DNA from: Flavobacterium phycosphaerae | GTDB lineage: Bacteria; Bacteroidota; Bacteroidia; Flavobacteriales; Flavobacteriaceae | DNA length: 64,000 nucleotides | Reading direction: 5' to 3' | Assembly: GCF_010119235.1 (NCBI RefSeq) | Contig: NZ_JAAATZ010000001.1 | Coordinates: 2,572,501-2,636,500 of the forward strand | Part shown: positions 6,789 to 14,696 of the stretch, in pieces | Layout of the letters: the number at the start of each line of letters is the position of its first letter | Numbering within the stretch: position 1 is the first letter of the stretch | Program-made: the position numbers and the translations under genes | Notes under the pieces: model-generated | The model's input: only the letters and a program-made list of their open reading frames with translations | Told to the model about the DNA's origin: nothing | Database searches by the model: none

Positions 6789-9119
6789 CTATGTTGTCTT
6801 TTCAATTATCCATCTATCTAAGAACTCGCTTGCTTTTTGTATGTAATCTAAAGCTTCTTGTTTAGTTTTTGTTAGCCCAGAATGTCCGGCTGAATTTCGT
6901 TCAGTGCGTAGATACTCAAGCAAATCAATTCTTAGGTTTACTGGATTGCTAAATGTGTTTGTTAATGCTACCATTAAGTTTGTAAGTTGAGCATTACTAC
7001 AAGTCGGCAAAGTTGTTGTTCCAAGTATTTTTTTTTCTAATGATCCCTGCATCTCACCAAGCATCCATTTTTTGGCAGTACTAATTGTATGAAATATTTC
7101 TTTTATTTCATTTTCTATCGTTCGTCCATACTGAAGTATCACAGGAGAGAAATCACCGGTATTATCAATGTTATGAAGTAAGAATTGTCCTGAGACAAGA
7201 TATTCTACACTTATAGAAGTTATTTTTAATGGATCGAAGCGTTGAGTTATTATTTGATTATATACACTAACATCTAATTTATTAATATAATCATCAATCT
7301 TACTTTGTAGTTCTACTATTTTAATCTCACCTTCTTCTTTACTCTCTTTTAAGGTGAAGAAATCATTTAAAAATTTATCTCTCTGAATATTCAATAAACT
7401 CAATTCTAATTTATCATTTACATCAAAAAAACCATCATCAAAAATATTGTAGTCGATGCTTCCATCTTCCTGTATGTAGAAACCTTCTATTTGCTTTTTT
7501 TCCGCAGTGACTTTTTTCAAACTTCGTAAATAAAATATTTTTATACTTTTTGAATCTATCGCTTTTTGTGCGACTAAAGTTTGAAATTTTCTTATCAGAT
7601 ATTCACTATGAGTTTCGATAATAAATTGAATGTTGAATTTTTTATTTGCTTCTGAAAACATTTCAGCAAGTAACGACTGCCATTTTGGATGCAGATTTGT
7701 TTCAGGTTCCTCGACAAGAAGGAGGCTTGGAAGATAGTAATCACGCATAAACTCACCATCTTCATCATGGTCGTGTTCGGTTCTCTTATTTTTTTCGGAG
7801 AGTACACTTATTTGAATTAAAATCAATATGAGCTGCTTAATACCGTAGCCGAAGTCAACTAATTCACGTTTAGAACCTTCTAAAGTTGTTATTGATACAG
7901 AAATCAATTGATATTTTGGTCTGTAATCGACTTCAATTTGTTTCCCAATTTCAAAAGCTTTTAGATACTTGTCTATAAAATTAGAGTGGATATATCCAAA
8001 CGAATTATAATCTTTTAGAAGATTAATAAAGGGAGTGTTTGCTGCCGCATTATAAATCCTTGAATTTTCTTCTTTAATATTAGATATGTACTCTATAGTC
8101 GAGATTCTCTGTATTAATCCCTTCCAACTATTTTTAAAACAATTTTCAATGACTGAATAAGTAGTATCATCATCTTCATCATTTTTCCAGATGAGATTAT
8201 TTCGCAATATTTTTAGTACTCTGCTATAGAGAATATCTTCAATTTCATATGGTGGAAAGAAATAGTCTTCTGCATCAAAATCACGCTCTCCCACATTCTC
8301 TTTACCTGTAATTTCATTTTCTGTCCCAATTTTATTTTCAACAAAATCAGTCCAGGTAATTATATCGATATCATTCTTAAATGATTTTATTAGAAGTGAA
8401 GGGATAAAAAATAGTTCTTTAACACGATCATCCATTTTTTCTAAAGCGACCCATTTGCTTTTATTTTCTAAATATAATTTGTAGAATTTAAGTAAATCGC
8501 TTAGGTAAATTTTTAGCTTATCGAGTTTTATGCTCCATTCAATGTAACCCGTAAGTGGGTTTTCAAATGGTGGAAACCAAAAGGCGGAATGAGAAAATAT
8601 GTCTTCTTGTTTTTCGGAATTACTTTTTTTCTTTTCATTAAACTCTTGAAGTTCAGCATTAAACTCTTGATTATAAGTCAGTTTTTCGCCCTCTGTTGCA
8701 TCCCTATATAAAAATGAAAATATAGCAACATTGTCTACTTGATCAATAACTTTAACTCCTCGCAATTTTGCTTTGTAGGTACTCTTGGAGTTTGGAATTG
8801 TAAATGACAATGAAATATATAAGCTTTTAATACCCATAAACGTAAATGGAAGTGAAATCTCAACATCTTTAGATTCTTTATTAAATAAAACATTCTCAAA
8901 ATCCCCTAATAAATGTTCTTGTTGATTTAAATCCAAATCAAACGGATATTGGTTTTCTTTAATACTGTTTTTCAGCATTTGAAGAGATTTTATCAAAGAA
9001 CTTTTACCCGAATTATTGGCTCCAGTTAATAAATTAATTGGTGACAACTCTTCTAAAAAGCCAATTTCATCATCAAATATTCTAAAATTTTTTAATCCAA
9101 TAATATCGATAGGTCCCAT
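6789..9119 (-). CDS. AAA ATPase (DUF3696-like) fused to C-terminal HEPN-type RNase motif; candidate defence protein
   Basis: A 776-residue protein. It has a RecF/OLD-type ATPase with Walker A GANNSGKSS at 33-41, an ABC-like head split by a long insertion (about 100-400), Walker B LLLVEEPETNLHP near 463-475 and IETHSEYLIR near 500-510. After it comes a DUF3696-like stretch (EDGSIDYN..DDGFFDVND). The last 200 residues are helical and contain RNSAGH at 741-746, an exact R-x4-H HEPN ribonuclease motif, near the C terminus as in HEPN domains. ATPase-HEPN fusions sense phage and cleave RNA in known abortive-infection proteins (family knowledge, e.g. RloC/PrrC logic). It sits as a single-gene cargo between rteC and the integrase, with a possible own -7 box TAATTTTG at 9178-9185. 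Substrate and trigger are unknown. Confidence 0.75.
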   Translation of the reverse strand: MGPIDIIGLKNFRIFDDEIGFLEELSPINLLTGANNSGKSSLIKSLQMLKNSIKENQYPFDLDLNQQEHLLGDFENVLFNKESKDVEISLPFTFMGIKSLYISLSFTIPNSKSTYKAKLRGVKVIDQVDNVAIFSFLYRDATEGEKLTYNQEFNAELQEFNEKKKSNSEKQEDIFSHSAFWFPPFENPLTGYIEWSIKLDKLKIYLSDLLKFYKLYLENKSKWVALEKMDDRVKELFFIPSLLIKSFKNDIDIITWTDFVENKIGTENEITGKENVGERDFDAEDYFFPPYEIEDILYSRVLKILRNNLIWKNDEDDDTTYSVIENCFKNSWKGLIQRISTIEYISNIKEENSRIYNAAANTPFINLLKDYNSFGYIHSNFIDKYLKAFEIGKQIEVDYRPKYQLISVSITTLEGSKRELVDFGYGIKQLILILIQISVLSEKNKRTEHDHDEDGEFMRDYYLPSLLLVEEPETNLHPKWQSLLAEMFSEANKKFNIQFIIETHSEYLIRKFQTLVAQKAIDSKSIKIFYLRSLKKVTAEKKQIEGFYIQEDGSIDYNIFDDGFFDVNDKLELSLLNIQRDKFLNDFFTLKESKEEGEIKIVELQSKIDDYINKLDVSVYNQIITQRFDPLKITSISVEYLVSGQFLLHNIDNTGDFSPVILQYGRTIENEIKEIFHTISTAKKWMLGEMQGSLEKKILGTTTLPTCSNAQLTNLMVALTNTFSNPVNLRIDLLEYLRTERNSAGHSGLTKTKQEALDYIQKASEFLDRWIIEKTT

Positions 9120-9224
9120 TTGATGGTTTAGGTTAAATGAATTTAGTGAATGTATTTTAACTTAAATACTAAAAACTCAAAATTAAAAAAGTATAATTCA
9201 TTTTACCCCATTAAATCTTATTAT

Positions 9225-10463
9225 TTATGCATGCTTAATATTAATGCTTTTCAGTGCAAATTTCTCTTTTAAAATTGCCATATCATCACTTACTTTTTTA
9301 TCCAAAATCTTAGCATAATGCTGAGTTGTTTTTATGTTTTTGTGCCCAAGCATTTTACTGACGCTCTCTATTGGAACACCATTTGTTAGTGTTACAGTTG
9401 TAGCAAAAGTATGTCTAGCTATATGAAAAGTCAGTTCTTTTTCAATTTCACAAATAGCTGCTATTTCTTTTAAATAGGCATTCATTTTTTGATTACTCAA
9501 AATAGGCAAAAGTACTTCCTGGTTATTGCTTTGCGGATGGTTCTCATATTTATCAATAATCATTTGAGTAATTGGAAGTATTGGGATTTTAGAAGCCGAT
9601 TCGGTTTTTTGGCGATGGGTGTAAATCCATTTCTCGCCATCAATGCCAATGCTGATATGGGATTTAGTAAGGTTCTTAACATCGATGTATGCCAAGCCGG
9701 TAAAGCAGCTGAATAGAAAAATATCTCTAACCAATGCTAGTCTATCCGTTTTAAAATCCTTGTTCAAAATCGATTGTATTTCAGTCTCTGAAAGAAAATT
9801 TCTTTCGACTTCTTTAATTTTGGATTTGTAGTTGTTGAAAGGGTTCTTATCTAACCAATCATTGGCCAGACAAATCTTGATTATCTTATTGAAGTTTTTA
9901 ATGTATTTGACAGCTGTATTGTTGCTGCAGTTTCGAACACTTCTGAGATAAAATTCATAATCGGTAATAAATGCATGATCAATTTGTTTGATATCAACAT
10001 CAGAAACTTTATATTTCCATTCCAGAAACTCAATTGTGTGCTTTAAGGATGTTGCATAACGTTCTAATGTGCCGGCAGCATATTCTTTGCCGATTAGTTC
10101 TTTAATCTTGTTGTTATGGTCCTGAAATATTGGTACAAGCATTCTTGCTCTTTCATTGCTGCCAAGTAGTTTCAATTTTAAGGATTCCGAAGTAACCGGA
10201 ATGTTTTTATGAACCAATTCCATTTGAGCATCGATAATCTTCATTTTCAGAATATCGAGCTGATTATTAATTGAACGGGCTTCATCTGTAGTGCCCTTCA
10301 TTTTGCCTGCATCTGCAGACCATTTAGCTAATTCTACGAATCTTCCGGTAGTAAGTTCGATTCGTTTACCATTTACTGTAATTCTTGAATAAATTGGAAC
10401 AAGCCCGTTTACATTGGTTTTTGCTCTCTTAGCGTAAAAGAGAATTGAAACTTTTGCTTTCAT
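9225..10463 (-). CDS. tyrosine-type site-specific integrase of integrative element
   Basis: A 412-residue Bacteroidota-type integrase with an arm-binding N terminus (residues 1-90, FYAKRAKTNVNGLVPIYSRI), a SAM-like core-binding domain (about 105-205) and a catalytic domain (about 220-400). The C-terminal catalytic signature is clear: HIARHTF near 346, LGHKNIKTTQHY with the nucleophile Tyr near 381. The box that normally holds the first catalytic Arg reads FTGLAYIDV, with Ala instead of Arg, a change also known in IntDOT-related enzymes. The gene is reading away from tRNA-Ser, 299 bp from it, the standard layout for an element integrated at a tRNA 3' end. Confidence 0.92.
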   Translation of the reverse strand: MKAKVSILFYAKRAKTNVNGLVPIYSRITVNGKRIELTTGRFVELAKWSADAGKMKGTTDEARSINNQLDILKMKIIDAQMELVHKNIPVTSESLKLKLLGSNERARMLVPIFQDHNNKIKELIGKEYAAGTLERYATSLKHTIEFLEWKYKVSDVDIKQIDHAFITDYEFYLRSVRNCSNNTAVKYIKNFNKIIKICLANDWLDKNPFNNYKSKIKEVERNFLSETEIQSILNKDFKTDRLALVRDIFLFSCFTGLAYIDVKNLTKSHISIGIDGEKWIYTHRQKTESASKIPILPITQMIIDKYENHPQSNNQEVLLPILSNQKMNAYLKEIAAICEIEKELTFHIARHTFATTVTLTNGVPIESVSKMLGHKNIKTTQHYAKILDKKVSDDMAILKEKFALKSINIKHA

Positions 10464-10600
10464 GGTGGTGACCTTTTAGTTATTAATTAATTTAATTCTA
10501 AAATGGCTACAACACAAGATGTTCATTTTTTAAGTAGGTTATTGAATAGGCTCCTTAACAGGTTCAATAAAAACTCTGTAATCCCTCATGCATTCTAGCC

Positions 10601-10662
10601 TGAGGAGAAATTCGGTTACCCAGAATTACCGCAAAGTTTGGGTATCCGAATTTATCCCCTAA
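10601..10662. repeat. imperfect inverted repeat near integrase
   Basis: Left arm 10601-10622 and right arm 10639-10662 are complementary over about 22 bp with a few mismatches (core AATTCGGTTACCCA against TGGGTATCCGAATT), with a 16-nt spacer. It is not coding and has no T-run. It could be an integrase or excisionase binding structure, or an RNA hairpin. Confidence 0.5.
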
Positions 10663-10704
10663 GGTTCACGCATTAATGAATAATTTGAAGGATATTGAAA
10701 AGAA

Positions 10705-10738
10705 AAAACCCTTTATATCCTACGGATTAAAGGGTTTT
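10705..10738 (-). terminator. terminator downstream of tRNA-Ser
   Basis: Hairpin with arms AAAACCCTTTA (10705-10715) and TAAAGGGTTTT (10728-10738) plus inner ATCC/GGAT pairs around a 3-nt loop; followed on the minus strand by a T-run. It lies 24 nt past the tRNA 3' end. Confidence 0.75.
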
Positions 10739-10761
10739 AATTAAATTTGCTGTTAAGCTAG

Positions 10762-10846
10762 CGGAGAAAGAGGGATTCGAACCCCCGGACCTGTTACAGT
10801 CAACAGTTTTCAAGACTGCCGCAATCGACCACTCTGCCATTTCTCC
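10762..10846 (-). tRNA. tRNA-Ser (anticodon TGA)
   Basis: Read on the minus strand, GGAGAAA pairs with TTTCTCC as acceptor stem, with G as discriminator base. The anticodon loop is CTTGAAA, giving anticodon TGA (codon UCA). The long variable arm typical of tRNA-Ser and a T-loop GTTCGAATC are present. The CCA end is not encoded. Its 3' end faces the integrase, marking it as the integration target of the element to its left. Confidence 0.95.
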
Positions 10847-11003
10847 AATAAGTCGGGCATCAATCTCTCAATGCGGTTGCAAATATAACAACCTTTTTGA
10901 TTTTGCAAAACGTTTTTGAGTAAAAAATACACATATTTTTTTTGCGTCAAGCTATTCCTTTCACTAACTGTTAATTACCTTTTTGGATAAGCAACTATTT
11001 TTA

Positions 11004-12137
11004 TTAGTAAGGAACGTAATCGGTGATTTCTAAGCCATATCCAATCATGCCTACGCGTTTGGTTTGGGTGGTATTGGATATTAATCGAATCTTGGAAATA
11101 TCAATATCGTGCAGAATTTGGGCTCCGATACCAAAGTCCTTGTTGTCCATTTTAATTTGCGGGGCTTTGAAAATGCCTTCGCTTTGCAGTTGCTTCAACT
11201 CGGTTAATCGATTCAGTAAATCGGTGGAGTCTATTTCCTGATTGATAAACAGTATGGCGCCTCGACCTTCCTCGCTTATTTGCTGAAACATATTTTCCAA
11301 CTTTTTGTCCATATCGTTGGTCAAGGTGTTTAGAATATCGTTGTTGGCTTGGGAGGAATTGATTCGGGTTAGGATGGATTCCCCTAAATTCCAACTGCCT
11401 TTGGTTAAGGCCAAATGCACTTGCTTATTAGTAGTTTGCTGGTAGGCTCTCAAACGAAATTGTCCAAAGCGGGTTTCGATTTCAAAGTCTTCTTTTTTGA
11501 CTATCAAACTGTCGTGCTGCATGCGGTAGGCGACCAAGTCTTCGATAGAAACTAATTTCAAATCAAATTTCTTAGCCACTTCCACCAATTGCGGTAAGCG
11601 TGCCATCGTACCGTCTTCGTTCATAATTTCAACGATAACGCCGGCCGATTTAAAGCCTGCCAAACGAGCGAAATCAATTGCCGCTTCGGTATGTCCTGTT
11701 CTACGCAATACACCGCCTTGTTTGGCTGTTAACGGGAAGATATGTCCGGGACGCGCTAAATCGTAAGGTTTAGTTTCTTCATTAACCAACGCTAAAATGG
11801 TTTTGGCCCGGTCTGAAGCCGATATGCCGGTAGTTACGCCATGACCTTTTAAATCCACCGAAACGGTAAAGGCCGTCTCCATATGGTCGGTGTTGTTTTT
11901 GACCATCGAATGCAATTCTAATTCGTTGCATCGTTTTTCGGTAAGCGGGGCACAGATTAATCCGCGTCCGTGTGTGGCCATGAAATTAATCATTTCGGGG
12001 GTTACCTTTTCGGCTGCGGCTAAAAAATCGCCTTCATTTTCACGGTCTTCATCATCTACCACAATAATGACTTTTCCTTGACGGATGTCTTCTATGGCTT
12101 CTTCAATAGTGTTGAGTTGTATTTTGGTGTTGTCCAT
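11004..12137 (-). CDS. ribB: 3,4-dihydroxy-2-butanone 4-phosphate synthase with degenerate GTP cyclohydrolase II-like domain
   Basis: Residues 1-205 are a full RibB domain that makes the four-carbon riboflavin precursor from ribulose 5-phosphate: the acidic [10 protein letters not shown] lies at 28-37, THGRG near 56-60, and RTGHTEA at 146-152. Residues 215-377 align in position with the RibA domain of RibBA, but this part has no cysteine at all, so the three zinc ligands and the RCDCG core of GTP cyclohydrolase II are gone; only [13 protein letters not shown] recalls the family. The enzyme is therefore probably RibB only, and a separate ribA is expected elsewhere. The start codon shares one base with the stop of the upstream LptF/G permease gene, indicating tight coupling. 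Confidence 0.92.
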   Translation of the reverse strand: MDNTKIQLNTIEEAIEDIRQGKVIIVVDDEDRENEGDFLAAAEKVTPEMINFMATHGRGLICAPLTEKRCNELELHSMVKNNTDHMETAFTVSVDLKGHGVTTGISASDRAKTILALVNEETKPYDLARPGHIFPLTAKQGGVLRRTGHTEAAIDFARLAGFKSAGVIVEIMNEDGTMARLPQLVEVAKKFDLKLVSIEDLVAYRMQHDSLIVKKEDFEIETRFGQFRLRAYQQTTNKQVHLALTKGSWNLGESILTRINSSQANNDILNTLTNDMDKKLENMFQQISEEGRGAILFINQEIDSTDLLNRLTELKQLQSEGIFKAPQIKMDNKDFGIGAQILHDIDISKIRLISNTTQTKRVGMIGYGLEITDYVPY

Positions 12138-14044
12138 TAGACGTTTTTATTTGTTGGGGATAGGATAGTAGTTAAATAAGTTCGATTAAAAAGATAAAAC
12201 AAGATATAAAACGGAAACCCGCCCAAGAGGATAATAAAATTAGGAACATCGGTTTTTTGATGGCAAGCCGTGACCATCTTATTCAAGAGTTGCTGCGATT
12301 TCAATAAAGCGGCGTAAAAACACAGGGCCAGTATACTAATTGATATAGTAAAGACTAAGCCTTCCAGTACTCCGGAAATTAGGACTGCCAACAACAAAAA
12401 GTAGGCGGTAAGGGTTACCAACGTAAATTTGCTGTATTGTTTATTCAACGTTTCTACAAGTGAGTAATCAATCGTTTCAGGTTGAATAGCTTCTGCTTTG
12501 GTGGCTTCGGTTACTTCAGCCGGGCTTGCACCGGTTTTGGTAAAAGCTTCCATTACTTGAGGGTCAATTTCTTCCGGATGAAAGTAATCGGTCGGATTAA
12601 CCGTTTGCAACACAGGCTCTGCAGTAGCAGGGAAAAATCGATTGAATATATTTACCAACCAATCAAAATTAATGCTAACCCCTCTGTCTTCGGTAGCTCT
12701 TTTGGTCAATAGTATGGCTAACGGTAATAACACTAAAGTGGCCATCCAACAGCCAAAAAATGCGGAAATCCCGTCTTCCTGCGCCACTTTTTTTCCAAAA
12801 GTATTGATGAAGTGGAAAATAATAAAAATCAGTATGGCAAAAACGATAGGCAAGCCTAATCCTCCTTTGCGAATAATTGCTCCCAAAGGCGCCCCGATAA
12901 AGAACATTAAGATACAGGCAAAGCCAATGACAAACTTGTCATAAAAAGCAATCCAGTGTTGGTTGATGTTTTTTCGCTTTTCTTCGAGTTCAAATTTTGA
13001 ATTTTCTAACGAAAAATTAGTGGCATCTATAGTTCCGCTGGCTACGCGAAGAATTTGATTTTTTTGGTTTGTATCAAAATGCTCCAACAAATCAGTAGTG
13101 CTGAGTGCTGTGGCGGTCGTATCGGCTAAGCCGGAATAATTGGCGTTATTTACCGAACGTTGGTAAATATTTTCAGTAAAAGAAAGGACTTCTTTGTTGT
13201 AACTCTTTTGTAGTGAATCAATGGTATAGCGCAATTCACCAATGGTAAGCATGGTATTGGTGTTGCTGATTTGCTCCTCATCCAAATTGGCATTGTTTAA
13301 TTTGGATAAATCAATATTTAGCACATAACGCTTAAAATCACTTTTAGCAAAAGGCAACTTCTTGCGGTCTTCAAACTTTTTCGGAATGATGTCTTCGTAG
13401 TAATTCCCGTCTTTTAAAACCAATTGCAGGTTATTAGAGTTTTCGCTACTGACCAATTCACCGGTTTTGGCTTTGATGACCGTGTTGCTTCCGTCGCCTG
13501 ACAACGATTTTTTGTGGATGGTAACCAAGCTAAGGTATCGACCGTTATCGCCAGACTTCTTTTCTACTTTGATATTGTAATTCCCCACTTCGCTAAACTG
13601 CCCTTCGGCTATAGCCATGGCGGGTTTTACTTGAGCAATATTGCGTCGGAAATTGACAAACTTGTATTCGGCATAGGGTATGACGTTGTTGGCAAATAAA
13701 AAGGCCACAAAACTCAGGATAAGAATAAAATATGTGAGACTTCGCATGGCTCTTTGCAACGAAATTCCGGAAGATTTCATAGCGGCAAACTCATAGTTTT
13801 CGGCTAAACTTCCGAAGGTCATGATAGAGGCCAATAAGACCGAAAGGGGAAGTACTAAAGGAACCACGCTGGGCATTTTAAACAAAAGAAACTTAGCAAT
13901 CATTATGATGTCTAAGTCCTTTCCGGCCAATTCAGAGATGAATAGCCATACGACCTGTAGTACGAATATGAAAAACAGAATTACAAATACCGTAGCAAAT
14001 GTAACGAGGAAAGATTTTAATAAGTACCTGTCAAGTATTTTCAC
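12137..14044 (-). CDS. LptF/LptG-family (YjgP/YjgQ) lipopolysaccharide export permease
   Basis: A 635-residue inner-membrane protein starting MKILDRYLLKSFLVTF, typical of LptF/LptG. Transmembrane helices are near residues 12-35, 50-80 and 100-120, followed by a large periplasmic domain (about 125-365), then further helices near 375-450. It is longer than E. coli LptF/G (about 360 residues) because of a C-terminal extension (about 470-635) with two or three additional membrane segments; such long forms are seen in Bacteroidota. The family works with LptB and LptC to extract LPS and pass it to the Lpt bridge. It follows lolA by 10 bp, placing two envelope-transport genes in one operon. Confidence 0.9.
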   Translation of the reverse strand: MKILDRYLLKSFLVTFATVFVILFFIFVLQVVWLFISELAGKDLDIIMIAKFLLFKMPSVVPLVLPLSVLLASIMTFGSLAENYEFAAMKSSGISLQRAMRSLTYFILILSFVAFLFANNVIPYAEYKFVNFRRNIAQVKPAMAIAEGQFSEVGNYNIKVEKKSGDNGRYLSLVTIHKKSLSGDGSNTVIKAKTGELVSSENSNNLQLVLKDGNYYEDIIPKKFEDRKKLPFAKSDFKRYVLNIDLSKLNNANLDEEQISNTNTMLTIGELRYTIDSLQKSYNKEVLSFTENIYQRSVNNANYSGLADTTATALSTTDLLEHFDTNQKNQILRVASGTIDATNFSLENSKFELEEKRKNINQHWIAFYDKFVIGFACILMFFIGAPLGAIIRKGGLGLPIVFAILIFIIFHFINTFGKKVAQEDGISAFFGCWMATLVLLPLAILLTKRATEDRGVSINFDWLVNIFNRFFPATAEPVLQTVNPTDYFHPEEIDPQVMEAFTKTGASPAEVTEATKAEAIQPETIDYSLVETLNKQYSKFTLVTLTAYFLLLAVLISGVLEGLVFTISISILALCFYAALLKSQQLLNKMVTACHQKTDVPNFIILLGGFPFYILFYLFNRTYLTTILSPTNKNV

Positions 14045-14054
14045 CCGATCGTAA

Positions 14055-14695
14055 TTAATCTATTTTGTTGATGTAGTAATTTGGATATTTACTGGCCACA
14101 AAGGTAAACTGATTTTTTGACAAAGGTTGGTTGGTTTTAAAAGAATTAACAGTCAACGTGGTTTTAGTGCCGTTTTTACCCATTTCAATCACCGTGTAAA
14201 TGTTTTTGGTTTGGGAATCGATGCCCAATAAGATTTCCTTGCGTTGGTCTTTGGCACTGGTAGGTACTAATTTGATATACTGTATTTTTCGACCTTTTAC
14301 ATCTTGTAAAATATCCCAGGAGAATTTATAGCCGCTGTTAAAGAAGGTCAACATTTTAGAAGGGGTAATGGCTTTTTCATCATTGTCATTCAAACTGGAA
14401 ACCGTTATTTCCTCATCTTCCGGAACGATGGTATAGCTTTTTTTACCGTCAAATATTTTGGTAACCCCATAAAGTTCAGCACATACTTGTTTCCTTCGAG
14501 CAATAGATTTCCTTTGCTTTCTTTGTTGATGTTTTCTTTGCTGTTGTTTAAAGTGTATTTGAAATCAATGGTAACGTTGTTATACGTTTTGATTTTAGCG
14601 GTAACCTGGTCTAATAACTCTTTTGCTTTTTTATCCTGAGCTTGGCCAGAGAAGCTAACTAATAGGAATAAGGCAATCGAAAGTACTTTGTTCAT
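14055..14695 (-). pseudogene. lolA: outer-membrane lipoprotein carrier LolA, split by an apparent 1-base frameshift
   Basis: The N-terminal part (signal peptide MNKVLSIALFLLVSFSGQAQ, then LLDQVTAKIKTYNNVTIDFKY) and the C-terminal part (LNDNDEKAITPSKMLTFF to the stop at 14055) are in different frames. Adding one G to the GGGG run (cccc at 14465-14468 on the plus strand) joins them through NFMGVTKIFDG and VPEDEEITVSS into a normal LolA-like protein of about 213 residues. The intact product would shuttle lipoproteins across the periplasm. The ATG at 14695 is chosen, 1 bp after the ftsK stop; a Met 7 codons upstream overlaps ftsK. Because Lol function is usually essential and the change is in a homopolymer, a sequencing or assembly error is at least as likely as a true mutation. 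Confidence 0.85.
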
Positions 14696-14696
14696 T

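Larger units (their letters stand above)
10464..10761. other. integrase upstream / attachment region
   Basis: Non-coding DNA between integrase start and tRNA-Ser 3' end. It holds an imperfect long inverted repeat (10601-10662), a near-direct repeat tcaYgcatt on each side of it (10586-10594 and 10666-10674), and a strong hairpin terminator. The integration core is expected at the tRNA 3' end; the partner copy lies beyond the window start. Confidence 0.5.
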
